The notes under the pieces were generated by a model that was not told where the DNA came from, ran no database searches, and was given only the letters and a program-made list of their open reading frames with translations. From positions 248,001 to 312,000 of the forward strand of contig NZ_LR134386.1 in the NCBI RefSeq assembly GCF_900637665.1: a stretch of 64,000 nt of DNA. The letters are read 5' to 3'. Below, in pieces: positions 17,765 through 26,109 of the stretch. This DNA comes from Chryseobacterium nakagawai. GTDB lineage: Bacteria > Bacteroidota > Bacteroidia > Flavobacteriales > Weeksellaceae. Positions within the stretch are counted from its first letter, which is position 1. Every line of letters starts with the position of its first letter. A program made the position numbers and the translations under genes.

Positions 17765-18589
17765 TTAATCTATGTTTAGGGGGATTGATAGTAATGGAAC
17801 TTTATTTTTATAGGCCATGATGGCTGTTTTGCTTCGATGGAAAAGAGATTCTACAAGATTATATCGGTAAGGAACCATAGTCAATAAATCTGCGTTGGTC
17901 AGTTTTACTTCCTCTTCAATCGCTTTAATGATTTCAATAGACTTGATCATCTTGAAGCTGTATTTAATATCATCAAGATCATAACCCGAGTTCAAATCAA
18001 TATCATGAAGCACTTCCGTAAAATCCTCAACACTTTCACTTACATTAAATACTTCAATTTCTGCATTGAACTCATTAATGAAAGAATAAATATCATTCAT
18101 TGCAGACCAGGTAATCGATTTATGAGTATCATAAGCAAAGAGAATCTTTTGGATTCCTGTATACTCGATATGTCCTGGAATAATTAATATCGGTTTTTTA
18201 ACTCTGTGAATGGCTTTGATTACATTATTTCCTAAAAGCCTCTGTTCAATGGTTTTGTCTCCCATTCCCATGACAATAAAGTCCCCATTTGTAGCTTGAA
18301 TGCAGTTATTCAGTTCGTCAATAAAATTTCCTGAGGCCAAATAATAGGCTGTTTTTACAGCATATAATCTGTTTATTTCAATAGATTTATCAGTAAGCTT
18401 TTGTTGATTTTTAAGGGTCTGTTCATAAAAAAAATCAGCAGAAATCTGAGCATTCAGAGCATGGATAGAAATGCTCTGTAAATTAAACAGAATGATATGA
18501 TATTGGTTTTCCTTGGCAATAGAAGCCGCATAATGAATTGCATTTTCAGCTTCCTGGGAAAAATCTGTGCAGACAATTATTGTTTTCAT
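17765..18589 (-). CDS. Tandem universal stress protein (UspA)
   Basis: 274 aa with two Usp domains. The first (1-140) starts 'KTIIVCTDFSQEAENAIHYA' and has the ATP-loop-like 'IVMGMGDKTIEQRLLGNNV' and 'HRVKKPILIIP'. The second (about 145-274) starts 'KILFAYDTHKSI' and ends 'FHRSKTAIMAYKNKVPLLSIP'. Such tandem proteins are common in Bacteroidota and respond to stress. Monocistronic and divergent from the sensor kinase. Confidence 0.87.
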   Translation of the reverse strand: MKTIIVCTDFSQEAENAIHYAASIAKENQYHIILFNLQSISIHALNAQISADFFYEQTLKNQQKLTDKSIEINRLYAVKTAYYLASGNFIDELNNCIQATNGDFIVMGMGDKTIEQRLLGNNVIKAIHRVKKPILIIPGHIEYTGIQKILFAYDTHKSITWSAMNDIYSFINEFNAEIEVFNVSESVEDFTEVLHDIDLNSGYDLDDIKYSFKMIKSIEIIKAIEEEVKLTNADLLTMVPYRYNLVESLFHRSKTAIMAYKNKVPLLSIPLNID

Positions 18590-18748
18590 TGTACCGATTT
18601 TAATACTGCAAAACTAGGTGAGTAGCCCCTAGTCTTTTATTAAAAATAATGTGATGTTGCATAAAATGATGATGAAATGTATTTTTCAGGTGATGAACCG
18701 TAAGGTTTCATTTGAACGTGTCTATTTTACGCTTCAGGGACAGTTTTG

Positions 18749-18775
18749 GCGGTCTCGTTTAAAATAGGAGACCGC
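18749..18775 (+). terminator. Isolated hairpin upstream of a kinase gene
   Basis: Perfect 8-bp GC-rich stem GCGGTCTC / GAGACCGC with an 11-nt loop, then a weak T-rich tail, 45 bp upstream of the kinase start. No plus-strand gene lies upstream to be ended, so it may be a leader hairpin or the end of a small transcript. Confidence 0.4.
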
Positions 18776-18819
18776 TTTCTAAAATCTATTTCTATATTTA
18801 CATTCACAAAGTCCCGGAT

Positions 18820-19938
18820 ATGAATAGGGTTTCTGCAATTAGAAAAAATTTAGTACGAAGTAAAAAGATCCTTTCCGCCATGAAAAGGAGGCTGGTAATT
18901 TGGGCAGTGGCAGTAATTGCTTTCTGTGGATTTTCTTATCTTATTAATCCCTTTGATCCGGTTTGGCAAAGCTATTGGGAAACTCCTTTGAAGATGTTCA
19001 TTGAAGATGCTTTGTGGGTGTTCTTTTTTTCAATCATCATTTCAGAGGTTAGTCTACTGATTGATATGATGCTCAATAAATGGCTTCCATGGAAAGACAG
19101 AACCATTAAACGATTACTCATTCAGGGATTTCTTCAGATTGTAGGAAGTGTTTTGATTGTAATGATTATTAATACTATTGTGGACTGCACTTCAGATAAT
19201 TTACCCGAAATGGATTCCAGAAAAGAATATACGTTGCTGGGACAATGGGTGGCCACCAATATTGTGATTTCTTTGATTATAAGTGGCTTGAATACAGTGG
19301 ATTATCTGCTTCAAAACTGGAAGAAAACCGCTGTAGAAGCGGCTCAGCATAAACTCAGGGCTTCCAAACATAAACAGGCAGCCATGGCCGCTGAACTTCA
19401 GGCCCTTAAATTACAGATCGACCCGCATTTTATTTTTAACAACCTGAGTGTCCTTTCCGAACTGATTCTGGAAGATCAGCAGTTGGGATATGAATATTCA
19501 GAAAAGTTTGCAAGAGTGTATCGGTATTTGCTGGTGAATTCTAAAAAAGATATCATAGCCGTAGAAGAAGAACTAAAATTTTTAGATTCCTATATTTTCC
19601 TGATTGAAAAAAGAATTGGAGAAGGAGTACTATTTAAAATTGATATTCAGGAAGAATATAGAACGATGTACACTCTTCCATTATCTCTGCAGCTGTTGGT
19701 TGAAAATGCTATTAAACATAACCAAATCTCAAGGGCTAACCCACTGGAAATACATGTGTATACAAACTCAGAAAAAGAATTGGTAGTTGCCAATACTTTT
19801 TTACCATTACTTAATAAGCCGGATTCCTCTGGAGTTGGGCTTACCAATATCGTTGCAAGGTATGAGATCCTTGGCTATACAAAACCGATTATAGAAAAAA
19901 CTGAAAATAAATTTATTGTAAAACTTCCATTGATATGA
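18820..19938 (+). CDS. LytS-type sensor histidine kinase (second pair)
   Basis: 372 aa. Four hydrophobic helices in the first ~165 residues, a coiled coil ('AAQHKLRASKHKQAAMAAEL'), then the His_kinase motif 'LKLQIDPHFIFNNLSVLSEL' with the acceptor His and the ATPase lobe 'LQLLVENAIKHN' and 'SGVGLTNIVARYEI'. It overlaps its response regulator by 4 bp (ATGA), so the two are coupled. No separate sensor domain is present. Confidence 0.9.
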   Translation: MNRVSAIRKNLVRSKKILSAMKRRLVIWAVAVIAFCGFSYLINPFDPVWQSYWETPLKMFIEDALWVFFFSIIISEVSLLIDMMLNKWLPWKDRTIKRLLIQGFLQIVGSVLIVMIINTIVDCTSDNLPEMDSRKEYTLLGQWVATNIVISLIISGLNTVDYLLQNWKKTAVEAAQHKLRASKHKQAAMAAELQALKLQIDPHFIFNNLSVLSELILEDQQLGYEYSEKFARVYRYLLVNSKKDIIAVEEELKFLDSYIFLIEKRIGEGVLFKIDIQEEYRTMYTLPLSLQLLVENAIKHNQISRANPLEIHVYTNSEKELVVANTFLPLLNKPDSSGVGLTNIVARYEILGYTKPIIEKTENKFIVKLPLI

Positions 19939-20699
19939 AGATTAATAAAATTTTAATAGTCGAGGATGAAAGACCTAATGCAGACCGGTTAAAAAGGCTG
20001 TTGCTAAAGTTAAGACCACACATTGAAATTCTTTCCGTAGAAGACTCAATAACCTCCACTGTTAATTGGCTGGAAAACAATGTCGTTCCGGATATCATTA
20101 TGATGGATATTCGCCTGGCAGATGGTTTAAGCTTTGAAATTTTTAATAAACATGAAATTAAAAGTGCCGTAATTTTTACAACAGCATATGATGAATATGC
20201 TGTACAGGCCTTTAAATATAACAGTATAGATTATCTTCTGAAGCCTATAGAAGAAGAAGAACTGGATGCGGCATTAAAGCGATATGAAACATTTATGGAG
20301 TCGGTTCCTGTTGTAGGATCAGCCATTGAAGGATTACTTAATTATATTCAGCCAAAAGATTACAGAAAAAGATTCCTTATTGTTCACCGTGATGGATACA
20401 AAACCGTGTTGGCAGAAGACATTCTGTACTTCTATACGGAATTGGGGATCAGCAAAGCAATGCTGAACACGGGCGTAGTGGAAAATATTCCCCAAACACT
20501 GGAGGAGCTTGAAAAACAATTGGATCCGAAGTTCTTCTTCCGGGCCAACAGGCAGTTTATCATACATATTGATTCTGTAAAGCAGATTTTAAATCACTTC
20601 AATGGAAAACTGAAACTGGAACTGAGAAAACAACCTGAGATGGAAGTGATCGTGAGCCGGGAAAAGGCTTCTATTTTTAAATCCTGGATGGATTATTAA
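19935..20699 (+). CDS. LytTR family response regulator (second pair)
   Basis: 254 aa. The receiver has 'ILIVEDERPNADRL', the phospho-acceptor Asp in 'IIMMDIRLADG', and 'DYLLKPIEEEEL'. The LytTR domain (about 150-250) has 'RFLIVHRDGYKTVLAEDILYF' and 'FFRANRQFIIHID'. 4-bp overlap with the kinase. Candidate target sites (two TACGTTTCA copies 21 bp apart) sit about 1 kb downstream in the promoter region of the RND efflux operon. Confidence 0.92.
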   Translation: MKINKILIVEDERPNADRLKRLLLKLRPHIEILSVEDSITSTVNWLENNVVPDIIMMDIRLADGLSFEIFNKHEIKSAVIFTTAYDEYAVQAFKYNSIDYLLKPIEEEELDAALKRYETFMESVPVVGSAIEGLLNYIQPKDYRKRFLIVHRDGYKTVLAEDILYFYTELGISKAMLNTGVVENIPQTLEELEKQLDPKFFFRANRQFIIHIDSVKQILNHFNGKLKLELRKQPEMEVIVSREKASIFKSWMDY

Positions 20700-20701
20700 T
20701 A

Positions 20702-20832
20702 GGAAGCTGGAGGTTATTGAAGACTGAAAACAAAAGAAAATCAATTTAATTAAGGCTTTTCAGAGAGCCTCAAACCTTTCTGTAGCTATTAGATTTTGTC
20801 TGCACAATAGTAACTTCCAGCCTCCTGCTTCC
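20702..20832. repeat. Imperfect inverted-repeat element
   Basis: GGAAGCTGGAGG at 20702-20713 pairs roughly with CCTCCTGCTTCC at 20821-20832, enclosing ~107 bp with no gene. The right arm extends as TAACTTCCAG (20811-20820). It looks like a small non-coding repeat of the REP/MITE kind; only one copy is present in the window. Confidence 0.4.
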
Positions 20833-20848
20833 AATCTTATAATTAAAA

Positions 20849-20877
20849 ATCCCCTCAGGAATTACTCATGAAGGGAT
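20849..20877 (-). terminator. Terminator after second PorT-like gene
   Basis: 9-bp stem ATCCCTTCA / TGAGGGGAT on the minus strand (one G-U pair), followed by TTTTTAATT. Confidence 0.72.
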
Positions 20878-20906
20878 CATATGAAGAAAAAGCTATGAGC
20901 TAAAGA

Positions 20907-21497
20907 TTACAACGGAATAGCATATCCCAAAGAAATTGCAAAACCTCTGTTTTTTACATCTACTCCTTTCTCATCGGAGATATTATTTAATCCTAAATTA
21001 TATCTGCCATCTACAATTACTTTTCCGGGTCCTGCGGGAATAGCTACACCAGCTCCCATCTGTAATCCAAAATCTATTGAGTTGGTTTTACCATAGGCTG
21101 CTTTTATCTTATCATTCTTTCCCATCAGGAAACCTATAGAAGGTCCTGCATTTACATACACCGGACCAAAGCTGTATTTGGCTAACACCGGAATTTCCAA
21201 ATAATTAAAGTTGTACGTTTCACTTCCAAAGCTGTTTTTAAACTTTGTTCCCTTGCTGATAAAGTTAACTTCAGGCTGTACAGAAAAGTTTTTTATTCCT
21301 GTTTGAATATTTACTCCTAAGCCAGCCTGAAAGGATGTTTTTGATTTCTCACCATTTACATTTTTAATAGATTGATTGGCAATATTGATTCCGGCCTTTG
21401 GAATTAATTCTATCCCTGATTCCTTTTTCGGTGTTGTAGTTTGAGCCTGTACTCCTAATCCTAATACGATCGCTGTGATTGCTAAAAACTTTTTCAT
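20907..21497 (-). CDS. PorT-family outer membrane beta-barrel protein (second copy)
   Basis: 196 aa with a signal peptide ('MKKFLAITAIVLGLGVQAQ', cut after about residue 18). The barrel pattern includes 'GIELIPKAGINIANQS', 'SFQAGLGVNIQTGIKNF', 'VNAGPSIGFLMGKND', 'GAGVAIPAGPGKVIVDGRYNLGLN' and the final strand 'FAISLGYAIPL'. It is divergent from the RND efflux operon across a 305-bp region that holds three copies of TACGTTTCA, one of them facing this gene. Confidence 0.85.
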   Translation of the reverse strand: MKKFLAITAIVLGLGVQAQTTTPKKESGIELIPKAGINIANQSIKNVNGEKSKTSFQAGLGVNIQTGIKNFSVQPEVNFISKGTKFKNSFGSETYNFNYLEIPVLAKYSFGPVYVNAGPSIGFLMGKNDKIKAAYGKTNSIDFGLQMGAGVAIPAGPGKVIVDGRYNLGLNNISDEKGVDVKNRGFAISLGYAIPL

Positions 21498-21588
21498 TTG
21501 ATAAAAATTTAAATTATTGACTTATTTTTTGATGTTTTGATACTGCGAAATTAGAAGGGAAAATAACCTGAACGATGAGTTTTAAAAG

Positions 21589-21597
21589 TGAAACGTA
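21589..21597 (-). promoter_or_regulatory. TACGTTTCA box facing the barrel gene
   Basis: TGAAACGTA on the plus strand, so TACGTTTCA on the minus strand, 92 bp upstream of the PorT-like start. It is identical to the two boxes at 21703 and 21724 but inverted. A possible LytTR site. Confidence 0.4.
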
Positions 21598-21702
21598 TAA
21601 ATTGAAGCCTCAACCGTATTTTTGAAATACTAAGGTGATAAAGCCCTTTTTTATTGATCTGAATGGCAGAAATAACCACTTTTCCTTTCATTTTTGGTAT
21701 CA

Positions 21703-21732
21703 TACGTTTCATCTGCGATTAACTACGTTTCA
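21703..21732 (+). promoter_or_regulatory. Tandem LytTR-like boxes before the RND operon
   Basis: TACGTTTCA occurs at 21703-21711 and again at 21724-21732: perfect 9-bp direct repeats with a 21-bp period, two helical turns. That spacing is what LytTR regulators are known to use. They lie 70-100 bp upstream of the adaptor gene start, suited to activation. Confidence 0.5.
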
Positions 21733-21802
21733 CCGGATTTTTACATGCACATCCTTATTATATGAACTTATTTTGCTGTTGTAAAATTTAAAAACAAATG
21801 TT

Positions 21803-22921
21803 ATGAACTACAGAAAAGGATATCTGGCACTTTCACTTATAGCTGCAGCAATATTGTACTCCTGCGGTTCGGGAAACGCGCAGGAAAATGCGCAGCAGGT
21901 ACAGGCGCTTCCTACTGACTTTATCCAGGTGAAGTCTGGAAATGAAGATGTTGCAACAGGGTATCCCGGAAGTATAGAGGGGCAGGACAATGTAGAAATA
22001 AAAGCTCAGGTAACAGGATACCTGGAAGCTGTATACATAAAAGAAGGACAATATGTGAGCAAAGGGCAAACGCTGTTTAGAATTAATCCATCCGTATACA
22101 ATGAACAGGTAAATACCAATGCAGCTGCTTTGAAATCAGCTTTAGCAGCTCAGGAATCAGCAAAACTGGAAGTTGAAAAGCTAAAACCTCTTGTAGAAGG
22201 AAAAGTAGTTTCTGATATGCAGCTGAAAACAGCGCAGGCAAGTTTAAAGGCAGCATCAGCACAAGTGGCTCAGGCACAATCTTCTTTAGGTTCTTCAAAG
22301 ATCAATGCTAATTTCACATACATTAAGGCACCGGTGAGCGGTTATATAGGAAGAATCCCAAACAGGGTAGGAAACCTCATCAGCCCGTCTGATGCATCAC
22401 CATTAACAACACTTTCTAACATAAGCAGTGTAAATGTTTATTTCTCAATGAATGAGGCGGACTTTATTGCTCATAGCAGAGCTGCTGCTTCAGGTGAAAA
22501 CACAGAGAATGTAGAGCTTATTTTAGCAGACGGTTCTACCTATGGTTTTAAAGGAAGGTTGGAAAATGCCAGTGGGAACTTTGATAGAAATACAGGAAGT
22601 ATCCAGATGAAAGCTGTGTTCCAGAATCCGGATAAACTTCTAAGATCCGGAGGAACAGGACGTGTGATGATACACAATGCATTAGATGGTGTAGTAAAGC
22701 TTCCGAAAACGTCTGTAAAAGATATTCAGGATAAGTTCTTCGTCTATAAATTAGAAGGTAAAGATAAAGTGAAAATGATGCAGATTGAAGTATCAGGAAG
22801 CACTTCTCAAGATTACTTTGTGAAAAATGGAGTGAATGCAGGAGACAAAATCGCCATCAACAGAATAGATGCTCTTGCAAATGGGGCACAGGTTGTGGCT
22901 AAAGTATCTCCTTCAAAATAA
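21803..22921 (+). CDS. RND efflux periplasmic adaptor (membrane fusion) lipoprotein
   Basis: 372 aa. Lipoprotein signal with lipobox 'AAILYSC' (Cys about residue 21). Then the HlyD/AcrA pattern: lipoyl half 'VTGYLEAVYIKEGQYVSKGQTLFRI', a helical hairpin of alternating Ala/Gln/Lys ('VVSDMQLKTAQASLKAASAQ'), the second lipoyl half 'FTYIKAPVSGYIGRIPNRVG', and beta-barrel and MP domains. It links the inner-membrane pump to the outer-membrane channel. First gene of a three-gene operon. Confidence 0.93.
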   Translation: MNYRKGYLALSLIAAAILYSCGSGNAQENAQQVQALPTDFIQVKSGNEDVATGYPGSIEGQDNVEIKAQVTGYLEAVYIKEGQYVSKGQTLFRINPSVYNEQVNTNAAALKSALAAQESAKLEVEKLKPLVEGKVVSDMQLKTAQASLKAASAQVAQAQSSLGSSKINANFTYIKAPVSGYIGRIPNRVGNLISPSDASPLTTLSNISSVNVYFSMNEADFIAHSRAAASGENTENVELILADGSTYGFKGRLENASGNFDRNTGSIQMKAVFQNPDKLLRSGGTGRVMIHNALDGVVKLPKTSVKDIQDKFFVYKLEGKDKVKMMQIEVSGSTSQDYFVKNGVNAGDKIAINRIDALANGAQVVAKVSPSK

Positions 22922-22950
22922 TTTTATAATCATTCTTAGAAAATTCGAAA

Positions 22951-25900
22951 ATGTTAAAAAAGATAATAGATCGTCCGGTACTGGCGACGGTAATATCCCT
23001 TATCATTGTCATTTTAGGGATCATCGGGTTAAACCAGCTGGCAGTGACCAGGTTCCCGGACATTTCTCCACCCACCATTACCGTTTCAGGGTCGTACCCA
23101 GGAGGAAACAGTGAAACGGTAATCCGTTCTGTGGTAACCCCTTTGGAAGAGCAGATCAACGGGGTAGAAGACATGAGCTACATGAAGTCTACAGCAAGTA
23201 ATGACGGAACATTTACCATTTCTGTAATATTTAAGCAGGGAGTAAATGCTGATCAGGCGGCGGTAAATGTACAGAACAGAGTACAGCAGGCCACACCGAT
23301 ATTACCTCAGGAAGTGGTAAGAATGGGATTAACGACCTCAAAGCAACAGAATAGTATGGTATTGATTTTCAATATTTATACTGAAGATAATAAACAATAT
23401 GATGAAACTTTTCTGCAGAACTTTGCCAACATCAACCTTATCCCACAGATTAAAAGGGTAAAAGGAGTAGGGCAGGCACAGATTTTTGGAATTAAAGATT
23501 ATTCCATGAGAATCTGGCTGAATCCTCAGAAAATGGCATCTTATGGATTGGAACCAACAGATGTTTCCAATGCAATTGCCGATCACAGTTTAGAATCTGC
23601 TCCTGGTAAATTGGGGGAAGAATCAGATGCTGCATTGGAATATGTAATCCGATACAAAGGAAAGAAGAATAAGCCAGAACAATACGAAAATATCGTGGTT
23701 AAAAATGATGGAACCAATGTAATCAGGCTTAAAGATGTTGCCAGGGTAGAATTTGGATCCATTAATAACAGTGGAGATAACCTTTCCAATGGTAAAAATG
23801 CGGTTACCGTAGCCATTATGCAGACCACAGGGTCTAATGCCAATGAAATTGAAATAGGAGTCAATAAAGCGATTGACCAGCTTTCAAAATCCTTCCCGCC
23901 AGGTATTAAATATACCAAGGTAATGAGTACCAAGGAAAGATTGGATGAAGCAACAGGACAGGTGAAATCTACCCTGATAGAAGCATTTATCCTTGTGTTT
24001 ATTGTTGTATTTATTTTCTTACAGGATTTCAGGTCTACCATTATTCCGGCGATTGCAGTTCCGGTAGCCATTATTGGTACTTTTTTCTTCCTCTTGGTAT
24101 TAGGGTTTACAATTAACGTATTGACATTGTTCGCTCTTGTACTGGCGATCGGTATTGTCGTCGATGATGCAATTGTCGTTGTAGAGGCGGTTCATAGTAA
24201 TATGGAAGGGACAGACCTTTCAGGAAGAGATGCTACACACAAAGCGATGGGTGAAATTACAGGCGCTGTTATTTCCATTACATTGGTGATGTCTGCAGTG
24301 TTTATTCCCATTGGGTTTATGTCTGGTTCTGCCGGGTTATTCTATAAGCAGTTTGCTTATACATTAGCCATAGCAATTATTATTTCTGCGGTAAACGCTC
24401 TTACTTTAACGCCTGCTTTATGTGCGGTATTTTTGAAAAATCACCATGCAGAAGAAGGCGAAAAGAAAAAAGGCTTCGGACAAAAATTCGCCGTTGCTTT
24501 TAATGCAGGCTTCAATAATATGACAGAACGTTATGCAAAAGGTGTAAGATTTTTAATTGGTCGTAAATGGATTGCAGCAGGATTAGTGGCTGGAATTATA
24601 GGGCTTTCAGCATGGTTGATGACGAGTACTACCAAGAGTTTTGTTCCAATGGAAGATGACGGATTCTTTATTTATTCATTGAGTATGCCTCCGGGAACCG
24701 GATTGACAAAAACTACAGAAGTTTCCAATAAGATCAATGCCATTTTAAAAACGGTAGATGCCGTTCAGGAAAATACTTCCATTACAGGATTTAACTTGTT
24801 AAGTAACAGCGCCGGACCAGCTTATGCCATGGGGTTTGTGAAATTAAAACCTAAGAAAGAAAGGGGAGCCGTTCAGGATATTGATGAAATCATGAATATC
24901 GTTAATGATAAGCTGTCTGTTATCAAAGAAGGAAGTGTAATGAGCTTCAGAATGCCTCCGGTTGAAGGATATGGAGTAACGAATGATGCAGAGATCGTTC
25001 TTCAGGACCGTATGGGTAGAGACCCACAGGTTCTTAAGGCAAAAGCAGATGATGTGATCGGACAATTGATGCAGGTACCGGAAGTAGCTTATGCCTACAC
25101 GATGTTCAGAGCAGATTATCCACAGCTTGAGCTTGAAGTAAACGAAGATAAAGCCAAACAGTTAGGAGTAAGTATCGCTAATTTATTAGGATCTATTCAG
25201 ACGTATTTCTCAGGAGATCAGTCTCAGAACTTCTCAAGATTTGGAAAATTTTACAGAGTAAATATCAAGGCTGATGGTGTTTTTAGAATGGATGAACAGG
25301 CGTTTAATGATATTTTCGTGAAAAATAATAAAGGAGAAATGGTTCCTGCCAATACCTTAATCACCTTGAAAAAAGTATATGGTCCGGAATCCGTTCAACG
25401 ATATAATCTTTATAATTCATTGAACATTAATGTGGTCCCAAAACCAGGGATCAGTAACGGAGCTTTGATGGATAAAATTGAACCAACCTTGAATAAACTT
25501 CCTTCTGATTATAGTTATGAATGGACCGGATTAAGTTTAGAAGAAAAATCAGCAGGAAACCAGACGGCTGTAATCCTCGGATTATGTTTACTGTTCGTAT
25601 ATCTGCTTCTTGCAGCACAATATGAAAGTTACATCCTTCCATTGGCAGTAATGCTTTCTATCCCAACGGGAATTGTAGGAGCATTCCTGGGAATCAAAGC
25701 TATTGGATTGGATAATAATATCTATGTACAGGTAGGATTGATTATGCTTATCGGATTGCTGGCTAAAAATGCAATTCTTATTGTGGAGTTCGCTGTCCAG
25801 AGGAGAAAAACGGGGCTTTCCATTATGGATTCTGCATTGGAAGGAGCGAAGGCAAGATTACGCCCGATCATTATGACATCATTAGCCTTTATTGTGGGAA

Positions 25901-26109
25901 TGATTCCATTAATGATCTCTACAGGAGGAATGGCTTCAGGAAATAAATCTATCAGTGTGAGTGCGGCTATAGGAATGCTGAGTGGAGTGGTGTTAGGAGT
26001 ATTTATAATTCCTATCCTGTATATGTTTTTCCAATATCTTGATGAGAAATTTTCATCTAAAAAGAAGTATCCCGTAATCCAAAATCAATTGACAAATGAG
26101 AATATTTAA
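22951..26109 (+). CDS. RND multidrug efflux permease (HAE1 family)
   Basis: 1052 aa, the standard HAE1 length. 'RPVLATVISLIIVILGIIGL' is TM1. The porter-domain start is 'RFPDISPPTITVSGSYPGGN'. TM4 carries the proton-relay Asp pair in 'LAIGIVVDDAIVVVEAVHSNM', and the mirrored C-terminal half has 'LIMLIGLLAKNAILIVEFA'. A proton-driven pump for lipophilic drugs. 29 bp after the adaptor gene; its 3' end overlaps the outer-membrane factor gene by 14 bp. Confidence 0.95.
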   Translation: MLKKIIDRPVLATVISLIIVILGIIGLNQLAVTRFPDISPPTITVSGSYPGGNSETVIRSVVTPLEEQINGVEDMSYMKSTASNDGTFTISVIFKQGVNADQAAVNVQNRVQQATPILPQEVVRMGLTTSKQQNSMVLIFNIYTEDNKQYDETFLQNFANINLIPQIKRVKGVGQAQIFGIKDYSMRIWLNPQKMASYGLEPTDVSNAIADHSLESAPGKLGEESDAALEYVIRYKGKKNKPEQYENIVVKNDGTNVIRLKDVARVEFGSINNSGDNLSNGKNAVTVAIMQTTGSNANEIEIGVNKAIDQLSKSFPPGIKYTKVMSTKERLDEATGQVKSTLIEAFILVFIVVFIFLQDFRSTIIPAIAVPVAIIGTFFFLLVLGFTINVLTLFALVLAIGIVVDDAIVVVEAVHSNMEGTDLSGRDATHKAMGEITGAVISITLVMSAVFIPIGFMSGSAGLFYKQFAYTLAIAIIISAVNALTLTPALCAVFLKNHHAEEGEKKKGFGQKFAVAFNAGFNNMTERYAKGVRFLIGRKWIAAGLVAGIIGLSAWLMTSTTKSFVPMEDDGFFIYSLSMPPGTGLTKTTEVSNKINAILKTVDAVQENTSITGFNLLSNSAGPAYAMGFVKLKPKKERGAVQDIDEIMNIVNDKLSVIKEGSVMSFRMPPVEGYGVTNDAEIVLQDRMGRDPQVLKAKADDVIGQLMQVPEVAYAYTMFRADYPQLELEVNEDKAKQLGVSIANLLGSIQTYFSGDQSQNFSRFGKFYRVNIKADGVFRMDEQAFNDIFVKNNKGEMVPANTLITLKKVYGPESVQRYNLYNSLNINVVPKPGISNGALMDKIEPTLNKLPSDYSYEWTGLSLEEKSAGNQTAVILGLCLLFVYLLLAAQYESYILPLAVMLSIPTGIVGAFLGIKAIGLDNNIYVQVGLIMLIGLLAKNAILIVEFAVQRRKTGLSIMDSALEGAKARLRPIIMTSLAFIVGMIPLMISTGGMASGNKSISVSAAIGMLSGVVLGVFIIPILYMFFQYLDEKFSSKKKYPVIQNQLTNENI

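Noticed and set aside
18749..18775. Riboswitch upstream of the second kinase gene
   Set aside because: A single short hairpin with no conserved aptamer features; listed only as an isolated hairpin.
22951..26109. Several antisense frames of 60-160 codons inside the RND permease gene
   Set aside because: All lie opposite strong RND motifs and show no domain or start signal; they are shadows of codon bias.
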